Part shown: positions 47,001 to 62,000 of the stretch, piece by piece
Numbering within the stretch: position 1 is the stretch's first letter
Layout of the letters: each line of letters opens with the position of its first letter
DNA from: Amborella trichopoda
Lineage: Eukaryota; Streptophyta; Magnoliopsida; Amborellales; Amborellaceae
Direction: 5' to 3'
Length of the DNA stretch: 64,000 bases
Assembly: GCF_000471905.2 (NCBI RefSeq)
Contig: NW_006498549.1
Coordinates: 2,548,420 to 2,612,419, forward strand
Notes under the pieces: generated by a model
Told to the model about the DNA's origin: nothing
Seen by the model: only the letters and a program-made list of their open reading frames with translations
The model's database searches: none
Made by a program: the position numbers and the translations under genes

Positions 47001-50000
47001 TGTCGTGGGAACCTTTGCCTATTTTTCACAGCATAAAAATATTATATAACATTATATTATATAATTTCCAGGCATTCTGAACTGTGGACATGTGTCTTCC
47101 AAGTCTCTTACCAGATGATATCCAAACAACAAACATATTTATTCTAGGAGATGCCAATTTTAGGAGAGGCATCTCCCCAAGATACCCATTTCCGAGGAAC
47201 CCAATCGGGCCTTGAGTAAACTCTGTAAAGATTTGAACAAAACTTGAAATCATTCTCTATAGATGTTGTATATATGTGGTTTCTATTCAGATGATGTACA
47301 TTTATGAGCGATTAGATTGCCATAGAACAGAGTGAAGCCCAAATTCATTGGAATATGCTATTTTACAAAGACATGAATATTTGTCTCAGCTTGCAACACA
47401 GATACATGCATCATAAGTGCGAACCCTAAAGGTTGACCTTTCTGATAACACAATTTACGTCGTTTAGAGTGGGAGGGAGGTGGGACTTTAAGTAGCATTA
47501 ATTACTTAGATAGTGACATTTTATTAAAAAAGGAGTTGAGCAGAAGTGTCTAAGTTTTTGAGATGGTGCACATGTTTCTTGTGTCCTTAGCTCTTGTGCC
47601 AAGAATCATGGACACACATCTTCAAATTAACTTTAATATATAACATCCTCTTCTTCCTTTTTACTGTTTGATGAACTTTGTAATCATAGAGAAATGCTTT
47701 CTTGCACTCTTTATTGGTGCATTATCGTTTGGATACTAACCATGTAGTTCTTTGATTTGCTTACCTATTGAATGCCAAATGCTGATTACATGTTTTTCAT
47801 TTAATTTGAAGGCTCGTATTGCCAGGCATTTGAGTCAAGAAGCACGTGGATGCAAGTATTTGGTGTTGTGGCTAGATTGTGATCGAGAGGGAGAAAACAT
47901 ATGCTTTGAAGGTGTTTATTTCTCTTTTGTATCTCTGATGTATAGCAAATATTTTATTTTCTTGCTCAGTTTGTGTGTTCTTTAACCTATTGAAGTTTAA
48001 AATATTTAAACTGTTCATGGTGAGAAGTAATTCGACTATTGAGTTTGTGAGAGTATAGAAACCAAATCTCTTGCACTTGGAGTACAATAGAGACAAAAAC
48101 AAGACAATACCCCTTAAAATTTATACAATACACTTGAGATTCTTCTTGCAAAATGAAATTATAGGAAGGTCACTTTGACTATAGTGAATGATTGACTTCA
48201 AAAAACACTCAAAATTAGATGATACAACTCAATTAGGGTCCCTTTCTATGAGCAAAACAAACTACGCAAGGAAATCATCAAACTACATATGTATAGGGTG
48301 TTTTTAAAAATTCTGCATCACTCAAAATTACAAGGCAAAATTATACATCAATCAACTCCATAAAACTCAACAGGACATGATCTCCAACATAACAATATAC
48401 ATGTACTCAGGATACAAGGCATCGTGACCATGGGAAGCCAATCGAAGCTCTCGGGTGCTCAGTTTATGGTCTTGGGCTTTTGCTATGTGCTATTGGGTGA
48501 CATGTGATGGCATAACTCAAAATTCGGTCAAATTCATCATCTCAAGAGTGGGAAGCTCAGCCTCTATTGATATATACTTAAAACATGAAAGGATTTGCAG
48601 GGATCTAAAGATCAAATCATGTAGGAAATTCGTGGGAGAAAACAAGGCTCTTAAACACAAAACCAAGTCAATTGTGTTCACAAATTGAGCAATACAAATT
48701 CGGGATAATCTTCGCTTATAAAAACAACAATTCATGAGATCAAAATGATGATCTAATTGATTGATTTGGTCATGAAAATATCAGAGAAATGTCAGTAAAA
48801 AATACTTCAAAAGTCAAAGGGTAAAGCTCTTGGAAGCGAGATCAAATTATGCATGGATAAATGATCTAATCATCAAAGGATGAAGATAAGTTGCTGTAAT
48901 ACAGCAAGAAGAATCAAAGAAAATGAAAGAGATCTTACTCAATTGTTGAAGGCTTCAAGACTAGATCATCCATGACTTGAATTTAAGCTTTGAATCACCA
49001 CTAATGGAGTTTTGAAGGAGCTTCAATGGAACTTTCTCTCACCTTATAACATGAGGGCAGTTTTCTATAGAGAAAAAAGAAGAGAAGTGACTTGGGCATT
49101 CACTCTATGAGTAAATAGAGAGAGAGAGAGAGTGGCATGCCACTTAGAGAGAGTATGTGAACTCTTACAAAAAATGAAGGCTCAAGGGGGTATTTATAGG
49201 CTTCTAGATTGATGAATCTTGGCCATCCATGTCATTATCCAATGTCTATAAAGAGAGGCTTGATCCTAGCCCCCCATCCACCATCAAAATGTTATAGATT
49301 TAAACATCTTTATCCTCCTTTGATACACTTCAATTTCTCTGGTTATTAAAATACCCAATGTTCTTTACATTTAATTAAACCAAAAACCAAGATAGAGGGT
49401 GTGCCCCTATGGTAATTTGACAAAATTCCAGCAAAAAGCAAATCTCAAAAGGTCCATCCATTTTCTAAGAGCATGTGGGGCTAATGAAATCATGCCACAT
49501 AAGTTAGGTGGTTAATTACGTATTTACCATATACCCTTAGGGCTTGTAATTACAAACCCTAGACCCTTCTAGAAACCTTCACGCATGTGCACAAACCCCT
49601 TGCTTCAAGCTTTAAACATGTGCTAAAATATTTATTTCAAAACCACAATATTTTATAAAATTCTAAAATTCAATGCCCTTTACTTAATCAATCAAAATGC
49701 AAAAGGACATGGGGGTCTCCTGTTGATGTCACCCGCATGTCATCCTCCACGTGGGGTAGCGTGGGACCGCTTAGGCCTCTATGTGGACGCCCATTGGCCA
49801 TTTGGGTGTCTTGTGTGGGTCCCAGGGGACTGTCCTTATTTGTCATTTCTTGTAAACAATCCTGAAAAATGCATTTTTTAGCTCATACAAATCCAAAAAA
49901 ATTCCCAAAAGTCCACAAAAATCATTTCCATGATTTTTCTTCAATATAAATCATTTTGACATTGTTTAAAAATAATTACAAGGGAAATTAGGATCTTTGG

Positions 50001-53000
50001 AGTTGAATTATAAATTGAAGTACTTCACTTAGTGAGCCCCGAAATCCAAAGCCACCGTCTCAATATGCCGAATATATTTCTAACCCACAATGTATAATCA
50101 GGGGGCTCATGATCTTGGCATATGAAAGTCAAACCAATGAGTGACCTTGAATACCCAAGTATTAGTAGATTTCAAGTGCACCACCTAGAGGACATGCTCA
50201 TACATGGTGTGGGGGTTCCTCTCTTAGCACATGTGCATACCTCTTACCAATGGATCCGTAGAAGAGTGGCTTCCCATTCATTGCGACTGTATATGCGCAT
50301 GCTACGAGAAGGTTCTTAAGAGTCAGAGATTTAAGCCAGTGCGCTCTATTGGCCAACCTTCCTATATAGGGCTATTGTATCATTGAGCTCATATCACAAA
50401 ATCACATAAATCGTATTGCTCTGACTGATTACTTAGTCATGATGCACAAATATAATAACAGACCCTAATAAGAGGTAACCCTCAACCCTCTCGGTGCCTC
50501 TCATGCATATAAATCCTCCTCATGACTCACTCATCGATCCATGACTCTTGGTCCCTGTGCGTCAAGATCTTAAGAGTCATGTCGCTCTTTTACTTCCACT
50601 GAAGTTAAGAGCTATTGAAAATGTCGGAATGCGTTGGAAGGATATAATTCCAACTGAGTTTTCAATCTGAGAGTGTTTCATTTTATTTTTGTACTAGGAG
50701 GTTTAGTATCTAATAGTGCTAGCAAAAGCAAAGTAATGACATACTTAGACTCTATTTTACGCCCAAAATCTGAGACTAAAATATTATTCTGCCAGAAATT
50801 GGTTTTTCTATTTTACTTCCAAAATGTAGATATTATATTTGCCCCAACAAGGTAAAAAAACAGTGTCCATAACAAGTCTTTCCTGATGGTGCTGAAATTT
50901 TAATTAAAACAGGTCTATAACCCTCTAGCACCCGAACATAAAGGACCATGCTCTCTCTCTCTCCATATGTATATATTCCCTCTTTGCCCTCAATGTTCTC
51001 ACTTTTCTCCTCTCTCTTTGTCTACCATATGTTTTGCCCGTATTCCACTCTCTCTCAGCCGATACCACACTATCTAGTCTCTCTCTCAAAACCCTAGTTC
51101 TCTCACATCCAATTACCATTCTCTCTCCCTCTCTTTCTTTTTCTCTCTCTACCGTGTCTACACCCTTCACAAAACCAATATCCACTCTCAAAACCCTCTC
51201 TCAGCTCCGAATACTATTCTCTTTCTCTCTCTCGTGTTTTCTCTGTCTCTCTGTCTCTCTACGTTGTTTATATAAAACCAATATCCCTTATTCTCTTCTT
51301 ACTCTCACCCTCATGGTACCTACCAATCCATCATTTTCCTTCATTTTCGCCTCTCTCTTGTACTGTTTTTCGTTATAGAGCCGTGCTCTTGGGTGCTGAG
51401 ACCATGGGGTGCATTCAGCTCAGTAACCGTAATCCCTTGTTTTCTTCCCTAGTTTTAGTGGGGTTTAAGCAGAGGAGTTATGGGGAAAGCAAAATGAATA
51501 GGGCATCGAAGAAGGGGCTGGGTTCAAAGGGTGAGCTGCTTCTCTTTTTCTCTATTGGAATCTGCAAGGATCAAGGGGGTAGATGTTGGCGATAGGAGAA
51601 ACAATGAATAGTTTGTGTTTCATGCCATGATGGTCTCATCCATGTCCTCTTCCCTAGGGAGTAACTCCTCTGTGACCAAGTATTTTTGAAGCTCTCTCCC
51701 TACCTGATGCAGGGAGAATAGGTGGGAAATTGAATCCATCGTTCACCTGAATCTTAAACAAGTAAAATCAGCAAGAAGAGAGAAAGAACATGACTGTAAA
51801 TCAAGTCAAGAGAAGATGACTTTCTTCTTTCATAAAATAAAATTTATTCCAAAATAACATCTCCTCGCAAACTATGACATCCAACCTTTTATAAGCCTAT
51901 AAAACCCTAATTTAACTTGAGATCCAAGTAAATATTAACATTCTAAAATACCCCTAAAACAATACCGAAATTCAAAAAATAACCGTGTGAACAGTAACTG
52001 GTTAATGCCTACGTTCAGGAACACCAGGAGCATAATGCCTACGTTCAGGAATCCACTTCTTTGCAACATTTTCGTAGCTGGCTTTGCTGTTAAGAGAAAA
52101 GGCCAGAAGAAACACATCTGCTCCTCGATAGCTCATGGTCTCAACCTGTTGTAATCCTCCTGACCAGCCGTATTCCACAATCTAAGGTTCACAGTGTTCC
52201 CATACACAACAACATTCGCACTAAAGTTAGGGTATTCAAGATTTCGGTCAAGATTCCGGCCAAAATGCTTCCGGTGAAGTTTGGGGTAGAGATTTGGGGT
52301 GGCAATTTGAAGGAATGAAGTTTGGGGTCAAGATTTGAAGGGATGAAGGGCTTGTGGAACAGAGCAAAAGCAAGATGCTTTAGACGTGCGGCTCTCCAAT
52401 CGAGAGAGAGAGAGAGAGCAGTGTATAGGAGAGAGGAAGCAAGGGAGGGTATAGTTTTCTTTTGGGGTAGAGTAGCAAGGGAGGGTATAGTTTTCTGGCC
52501 AAAATTTGGGGTAGAGTAGCAAGGGAGGGTATAGTTTTCCGATGAGTAGGTACTGGGGGAGGTGAAGTTTTTTGGCAAGCAGGTGAGGAGGGAGATGGAC
52601 TGGGTGGTTGAAGCAACTTCATCATTCCTCTCCAACTCTGGGCCGGACTCTGATTCGTACGATTCTCCATAAAAATCCTCACGATTTGGATCTATCCCTG
52701 TAGATTCCTCTTCGTTTAGGGCACGCTGTTGCTGGGACCGTTTGCGCAGCAATAGCTCTGTAACCTTCTCCATCAAGTTGTTGATTTTCTTGTGCAGTTG
52801 AATCAAATCGGCATCCCTATGGCTAAGACCTCCACAACAAGCCATCGCAATCTCTAGCCGTCCTCGAACCCTGCTCTGATACCACTTGATGCAGGGAGAA
52901 TAGGTGAAAAATTGAATCCAAAGTTCTCCTAAATCTTAAATAAGTAAAATCAGCAAGAAGAGAGAAAGAACATGGCTGTAAATCAAGCCAGATGACTAAA

Positions 53001-56000
53001 CCAATGGACCTAACAGGAGAAAAAAAACTAGGAAGAGCTTATTAGGAGAGATAGAATCCAAAACTAGGGAATCTCTGAGAATGGTTTTTCCAGATGATCC
53101 AACAATAGAAATTTATATCTTTCAGGTCGCATCCAAATGCTATCCAAACAGCAATAACCCACTTTTAGGAAATGCTTTTTTGCAAAAAAAGAATGTTACA
53201 GGAAATAATTTTTTTTCCAGACGATGTTTTTCTTGGGATTAGAGCAGACCATATGATTTTGAACTAGGCCAGTGAGCTAAGTCAGCATGGAGGTGTTTCT
53301 ATTCTGCTTGACTAGCTCATATGTTTGTATATTTGTATGCATCAATTATATTAGATTCACACATTGTTAAAGTCGTTCTTTATGTAAGAGTTTAAGCTGT
53401 TGTAATTTCATGAAAATCCCTCTTTTAGAATAGCGATGATCTCTCTCTCTCTCTCCATTTGATATCTCGCTTTGTGCTTGTCCACTTTCTATCTTTCCCT
53501 TTTGCTGTTTGTTTTTTCTTTCTGGTCAAGATTGTAGCATTGAAATGAATTGTAGGATTTAACCACTGTTCTTTTGGGGGAACTGAGGTAAAGAAGATAT
53601 TTGTCCTGAATTTCTCCAAAAGATTAAATTGATTGAAACAACTTCGTAAAGTTAGCAATACCTTTATTGGTTTTGTTGTTAAATAACATAAAAATCAGTT
53701 GGCAAATACTTTTTTTTTTTATGGTTATATGGACATGAATAAAATCTTCTTATAGGGATATAAGTGGTCTACTTTATATGTTTTGGTTGTGATTTTATGC
53801 CTGCTTGTCTGGAAATCTTCAATGTTATTTTGTTGTTTCTTATTATGTAGTTAATGGTCCGCTTGAGATGCTGAGAAGATTCCGTAGTAGATTTAGTAAT
53901 TTCTAACATTAAAAAAAAAAAGAAAACAAAAGAAAGAAAAAAGTAAACTAAATCTTGAAATGCTATTTCTACAGTTATTGAGTGTACTGGTATTCATCCG
54001 ATGGATGGTGGAAGAAGGGTATACCGTGCTCGTTTTTCTTCTGTTACTGAGAGTGACATTAGGAAGGCCATGCAGAATCTTGTTGAACCTAATAAGAATG
54101 AAGCATTGGCTGTGGATGCCCGTCAAGAGATTGACTTGAAAGTTGGAGTTGCTTTTACACGCTTTCAAACTCGATATTTCCAAGGAAAATATGGCAACCT
54201 TGATTCTAGTGTTATCTCGTACGTTCCAATATTTTACATCCTGTCTCCCACTCAACAAACCTTTCTGATTGTTGCTTATTTGTGTTACATTGCTTAATGG
54301 CCCAAACATGTTTTGATTGGCTTCACATCTTGGTACATGCCTTCTATTGATGTCAAATTAATTTCAGCATCAGTGCGTGTTATTTTTGGTTATTATGTCT
54401 ATGACTTCTATTGCATCTATTGTGTAAGCTTGTTGAAATCCTTGCTTGAGGATTAGTGCAAATTTCTGTGTGCTTTGGGATCGAAATTAAAAGAGATTTG
54501 TGTTTTAAATTTTATACGAAGTCCACAATGTGCTTACTAATCAAACGTGTAGATGAAGTTCACGTTTGTGCAACTTGTCACATTGAATCCTATTGTTGTG
54601 TTCATGGCTCTTGTATATTTTTTATCTCACATACATATACATATAAATGTGCACATTCATACATATGCCTACATACACATTCTATTTTTTATCCATGTAG
54701 TACCAATTTAAGACAATGTCTTATTTCTTTTATTTTTCCCAACATTCATATTGACAATGGTGTATTCAATCGATATAATTCGATCTTAGATAAACAGATC
54801 TGTTTCCTCCGGTCCATAAGTTTAGTTTGATCCTTTACTTTACTCAAACAATCAAACGCAAGAAATATCTTTTATTTTTAATGGAATTGATTTTCAACAT
54901 ATCAAGAAATATTAATAAAATGAATATTTTGAATTCAAATAAAAAAATCTAAAAATAAAAATAGAATAAGAATCTAATACATAATTGAAATATTGAATTG
55001 AATTATTTTATTTGGATATTCTATTCAATTTATTTATTCAATTTGTATATGTGTTTGTGTGTGCGTGTGTCTATTAAAAAAGGTGTGGTTTGCATACAGT
55101 TGCAATCTTAATCAAAGTAAGATGCACCTCCAAACTTTGTCATGAGAAGCAATTTCAGTGTTGAAAGTTCTTAGGATGGTGCAAGAATCTATTCTTCTCT
55201 TTGATTATAAAATTTTAAACCCAAAAAATGGTTTAAATCAAGCAGATTTATAAACACATGAAAATCTTGGAAATGGACGGCCATGCAAGATGTACTATAT
55301 TTAGGATTTGAAATGTCTTTTTTTCTCCATATATATACATCTTGATCTCAAGATGGTCAATCAGATGTTTTTCCAACATCAAAATAGCCTTTTTCGAAGG
55401 ATTTTAGAAGGGCATCTTAATTTTACATTTTAAGCCATTCTAAACTTTTTCCATTAGAAAATGAAGCCATTCTAATCAAAACTTAGTAATAAATTGTAAA
55501 AACATAAACCTCTGGCATGTAAATTTATTTGGTGTTTTTTCAATGTTCCGTTCTAATCAACACTTAGTAACAAACTGGAAGAACATAAATCTTTGGCATG
55601 TAAATTTATTTGGTGTTTATTCAATGTTTTAATCCTTTTCGAGGAAAACTTTCTAGATCCTTGAAACCACATTTAACATTTTTCTTTTCTCATATTTGTT
55701 TTTCTGCATTTGTTTAAAATGAAAGTTGGACAAGGTGATCTAGCATGGTGTATATGGTTTTTAATTTTTTTTATTTCTCACCGATTAGAACACCTACAAA
55801 GGTCCAAATACAATAAAACTCTCTTGAAATAAACAAATAAATAATCAAAAGTGGTTCTCACTTGTTGCCACTAATTGCAACTTCTTTTATTCAATTAGTA
55901 AAACAACACAATGCTTATGGGAATAAGAAAGCATAAGAAATAAAATACTGCATTCCACAAAGGAAGATGCCAGAAGATTACCTCAACTGGACTTAGCACA

Positions 56001-59000
56001 CCCCACACCGGGTCTCCTCCTTTAATGGCGCACGTGATCAATGGTCTTTCTCAGATCTTTGAAGCATGTGAAAGCTTTAGAGAATGTATATGTGGGGCGC
56101 GCCCCCTCTTTACTCGTAACTTGGGCATGCCCCTATTTCTAACTCAAGAAATATTTTTCTAAGGGAGAGAGAGATCTAAGAGAGAAGATAGAGAGAGATG
56201 AGAGGTGTAGAGATTTATGGGAGAGAGGGCCCCTATTATATAGTTTTCAAGGGTTAGAGTTTCCTGGGCAACTCTGACCTCATCAAGGAATGACTCATAA
56301 AACTCTCATCGGTTTAATTCCATGCCCATGTCATAGGGGTTTTCTAGCTTGACTGGCCTAGCACGTCAAGCCAAGTCTGAGTATCGACGAATAACATTTA
56401 CCTATCATGGTCCACAAAGGACTACACTCCTGTAGAGTTTATGTTCCGCTGTATTAGGATATTAGTTACAGTCTCTCAATGGCCACAGAAACCCAACATA
56501 AAAGGACTACTGAGCATTTTTGTTTTTCATCGCAAGCGTTGTTTCTCTAATTTTATTGTTGCTCGAAATCAACATAAGCGTTACATTCGAAATGAAATAA
56601 CAAGGGTTACTCTCCTTGGTCTATAGATATGAAGAAGTAATTAAAAACCCGTAATCTCTCCAGGAACAGGCTAGGACCTGGAGTGAGTCAAATCCCCAAG
56701 TCTCAAGTTGTCTCTACATGTTTTATATCTGAAAAATAACGTTTTTTAAAGGACATTCGGTTGTTTTATGAGACTCAGATAGGTTTGGTCAAATTTAGAT
56801 CCGACTCAGTTGGTGTGACTCGGGGTCACAAGGAGGGAAAAGTCCTAGTTCTGAGTGACTTGGGTGAATCCAAGACAGACTCACTGAGTTTTTAATAATG
56901 GAAAGTGCCTTCGAAATTGTGTTGATGAACAACTATTGAACCTGTCAAACAAGGACTGATTGGCACTGGTATATCAAAAACTGAAAAATAATGGATTGTT
57001 AATATTTTTAAGGTCGTTACATGGATTTCTATTTCTAGTGTCCATATTGAGCCCTATATGACTAGTTATTATCAATTGGAACATGACTTGAAGATGGCCC
57101 CGCAAAAGAATGCCTAGTAGTGGTTAGAATGTCTATCGGTGACTGTACTCATGACTGAAAAATAATGGATTGTTAATATTTTTAAGGTCGTTGCATGGAT
57201 TTCTATTTCTAGTGTCCATATTGAGCCCAATATGAGTAGTTATTAACAATTGGAACATGACTTGAAGATGGCCCCGCAAAAGAATGCCCTATTAGTGGTA
57301 AGAATGTCTTTTGGTGACTGTACTTTACGCTTCATTAATATGTGATGAAATGTCACCATTACCTTTTCTTTCTGAAGGCAAAATCTTTGAAGAATTGTGG
57401 AGCTAGTAAAGGCTAGTCCATACACTATTGGTCTACTGTTAGACCCCTTTTCTTAGCATCATTGGGACTGGTTATATAGGGTGTGCGCAACCTCCTTTAG
57501 CTATGGATTGTACAAAGGATAATAAGTGGTGAGGATTTATGCTACTTTTGGATGGATTAGTTGTCTATCTTGGCAGGCTGTTTCTTTACACCAGCAAACC
57601 AATATGAGGGAGCTGCTATCCCTTCACTCTTGATCGAGCAAGAGATGAGGTTGGTAAGGTGTTGATCTATCCTGGCAGGCAGGTTCTAAAGATATTTTGC
57701 ATAAGTTCTCTTACTGTCAAGCTGTCTTTATGCTCCGTAAATATTACACCATGCTCTAAATGAAATTTCTTGTGCGATTAATCAGTATTTTGTGGTAACA
57801 ATGGAAAAGAAGCCCTGCAAACCAGTCTGATAGGTTGTAGGCACATTCATCAAGCCCTCTACCTTTTCCTATATGTAACTGATGTATGGTATGGAGATAG
57901 CGCATGCTTCTGAGATTCTGCTTCAGAGCAGTATAGCAGGCCCCTTGAGGATAGATTTAAATGCATAAATTTGGCAAAACTCACCTCCTAGAGAGCTTTC
58001 ACATAATCATTTGTACATGAGCACCGAGGGATGTTTGTTTCATGGGAAAGTTCTCTTCAGGAGAGATCTTTCCCAGCAGACCACTGATTCTCCTTGTTTG
58101 TTTCATGGGAAACCGGCGGACGCCATGGGAAAGCAGTTTCCCATAAGCACTCTGCCAATGTAATTTCCTAGTGAAGCTTGTCCACAAACTAAATAAGTAT
58201 GGAAGCACTTTGCCTTGGAAGGGTCTTTCTCATGGGAAAGCTGTCTTAGGGAAAGAACATTCAAAGGGAGCGAACATCCCCTAAAACTGTAGTACCACCC
58301 TATGATTCCATCCAGGCTTCTATACCATATACCCCTTAGAATATCTGATATGGCTTGGTAAATGTTTTTATTAATGGATATACTCAACACAAATTTTTTC
58401 TGCTTTTTCAATAAAAATCTCTTTCATTTTTCTTTTGTTTCATACTACTTAGTTGACGTAGTAAATAAGCAGTTACTGTCTACATAGATTGCAAATATTT
58501 CGATCCATTTGTGTTGACTCTATGTCCTCTATTAATTCATAATTGAGCATTAACCAGTTGGGAGCTTTTTTGGATTTTCTTATGCATTGTTTTTTACCTG
58601 CATGCTTCCTACACAGAAAAGTTCTGTTAATTTTTTATTTGGTTTTTCTAAGATGTATTATTTTATTCTTTTGCAGCTATGGGCCATGTCAAACTCCTAC
58701 TCTAGGTTTTTGTGTCCAACGCTACTTACAGATTACGACATTTAGGCCTGAGAAGTTTTGGTCTTTGCACCCATACATCAGTAAAAGTGGTTATGAACTT
58801 CGCCTAGAGTGGGACCGTAGCAGAGTTTTTGATTTAGATGTGAGGTTCTACTTTAGTGAGTTTGACTTAAATTCCATGGTATGCTGTTTCTTGAATTAAT
58901 GAGATTATTTACAGGAGTTATTTTTTATTTTAATAATTTGCAGGTTACAAAAATTTTTGAAAAGCTGGTGGTTGATGAAGGAAAAGTAAAAGTAATTGGA

Positions 59001-62000
59001 ATATCAACAAAAGAGGAAAGAAAAGCCCGTCCTTTTGGGCTTAATACTGTGAATTTGCTGAAGGTAATACCGTTTGCCATGTTGGTTCTCCTTTACTTCA
59101 TTGAGGCCTTACAAATCAAGTTATTGGTTTATAAATGGCACTCATTAGAAAATTTAGTAACTTGTGTATACCTGCTATGGTTATGGAATGGCTCTATAGC
59201 AAATTCTATGTATACTTCTGCTTCTATGGAATTATCTTATTAATATTTTGGTGACTAATCATTGTTCCTAGGAACTGAATGTCAAGTTTCTTTTATTTAA
59301 CTCATGTCCATGTCATTAATTTTAATTTAGAAAAAATTAACAGGATTTTGATCCCAAGATACTCTACAAGCAAGGTGGCATGACATGCCTACACCTGACC
59401 TTTCCTTTTAGGGTTCGGAGTATCAAATCTGCCATCCATCCTATTAACTTGTATACGTGATTCACACTGATACCATTGAACTTATGCCATCCAGTAGTTA
59501 ATCCATCTTAAGATCATTTCATTAAGTCAGAGTGGTCCCTTCAATGGTCATGAATTCAAAGCAAGCGAATCCAAAGCAAGCTCTAGTGTATTTTGTGCCC
59601 ATGGAGAAATTTATAACATCTTAACCAAATGGGGTACCTATAGATTTAATTTGGTCGGTGTCGGAAAAGAAAGGCGTCTCCAGATGCTATATTGACACGG
59701 TGAGAGATATGTACGAGGGACGCTAACTAGTGTGCAGACAACTAACTAGAGAGACAAATGAATTTTTAGTGATAATAGGCCAACATTAGGGGTCAGCGTT
59801 GAGCCCATGTCTTTTTTGTTTTTGTTATGGACGAGTTAACTAGGAACCTACAAGATGAGGTACCATGGTGTATACTATTCTCGAATGACATAGCTTTAAT
59901 TGATGAGACTAGCAGCGGTGTCAATGCAAAGTTAGAACTTTGTAGGGATGCTCTAGAATCTGAAGGTTTTAAAATTAACCAGACTATGACAAAATAACTG
60001 GAATATAAGTTTAGTAATAATAAGAGTAGAAACGAGACCAATAAATACCTAAAATAGAGTATTTTCTATAGCTTGGTTCAATAATGTACAAAAATGGAGA
60101 GATTGAAGAAGATGTTATACATAGAATGAGAGTTGGGTAGGTGAAGTGGAGATGTGCGTCCAGAGTTTTATGTGATCGTCGCATACCAATGAAGCTGAAG
60201 GGAAGTTCTATAGGACAACTGTGAGACCAACTTTACTTTATAGGATGGAATGTTGGGCGGTCAAGAAATAACATACTAGCTGAGATGAGGATGTTGAGAT
60301 GGATGAGTGGCAAGACATGAAAAGATAGAATTCGAAATGAATACATTCGAGCGAACTTAGGTGCGGCTTCAATAAATGATAAAGTGAGAGAGTATACTTA
60401 TGTGGGCGGGCCATGTGCAGTGTAGACTCAATACAACACCATTTAGGAGGCACGATTTGGTTCTAAGTGGAAGGCTCTTAAAGGGCAATGAGAAAGCCCA
60501 AAAGGATGTGGATGGAAGTAGTGAGAAAAGACACGGAACTTATGGTTTTACTGAGGATATGGCCCTTGATATACCAGAATGGTGGAATATGATTCATGTA
60601 GTTGACACCAAACAGTTGGGATAAGGCTCTGATGATGGTGGTGATGATAATAATGTATTCAATTGTTTGGAAGTTTGTGTTTCTTCTTTCCCAACTCAGG
60701 TCTAAATATGAAAGCAATGCACCCGAAAATATACCAGCTTTTTTTTTTTTTTGTTGGTTAGTTCAATGGTAGGATTTGAACTTTGGAATGTGGTGTTGCA
60801 AAAATCAACATCTTGACCACTCTATCCCAAGCTCAAAACCTATGTAGTTATTACTTCAAGGCAGCCTTAATTGGTTTATTTTTTTAAATCTCATTTATAT
60901 AGCTAAGACACAATTGTTCCAAGATACCACATAGAAACTATTTTATAAAAGGATCGATGACCAATACAAACAACTGACCTACAGTGCTTGTATCTTCAGC
61001 TTGTCCTCTTATGTTTTGGTATTGTAAGAATTGTCATGAACATTTTGTCATCAATTCAAAGTTTTTTGTCGTCGCCCTTGTGGTAAGATTGGCATGCCAC
61101 ATGTGAATGCCCCATGAAGGTGGGGATTATGATTTGGAAGGAAACCTTTTCATGTTTTGAAAGCTAAAGGAAATGCATATGCTATGATTTTGGACTCTTC
61201 TGTACCTGTTTTTCCTTCATATGAGGGAAGTGAATGCAAATGCTGATGCATTAGCCAGTGAGGGTGTTGAGTGCAATGAACATTTAGTTGTGTTGTCTTC
61301 TCCTTGACCACTGAGATGCTGCCTTAGTATCTCCATGGCATTTTCAGGACTCGTGGGAGAATTATTTCAAGTGAACAAATTGTTTAACCATAACTTGATA
61401 AAAAAATGCATGTAAAATGCATGGGAAACATCATATGGCAGAAATAATTATGGGAAACTTGTGTGAAATTCTTTTGAAGCATTTGTGAAATATGTGAAAG
61501 ATGCTAATGTGTAATAAAATGTTTGTGAAGCATGCAGATAATTACTGTGAATGCCCATTAAGCATTTGTGGACTGGTGAAACTTTCAATTATTTTCCCAA
61601 TTTATGGAGTTTATAAATTTCTTGTTATGAGACCCTGGGCATTCCAAGTTACCTTGTTCAATGCAGGGATTTCACTAAAACTTACTCCACTAATACATTG
61701 TTATTGATCTTTTCCGGTAGTTTTGGGTTAGTTTACCATACTACGTGAAAAGAATATTTCGACTTTGTGTTGTGAATATTTATTCTCTTCTAAAATTTCT
61801 TAGCAAGGTGTTCCCAGTTTTTTATATGTGAACGAGAGTTAAATGTTTGGTTTAACCCATGGGATGTATTAACTTAGGGCATAAGTTTCCAAGAAACAGT
61901 TATGTTCTCTAGTTCTGTTGTGCTTTCTTTTTCTTTTTTCTTACTCAATTGTTTGAAATTCTCAACGATAATAATCCGACAGCTGCTGTAGATTGTTGCA

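Noticed and set aside
58840-58898. Extension of TOP3B exon 7 through the open frame to 58899
   Set aside because: The added residues do not resemble the family, while the GTGAGG donor at 58840 joins exactly to exon 8 in frame.
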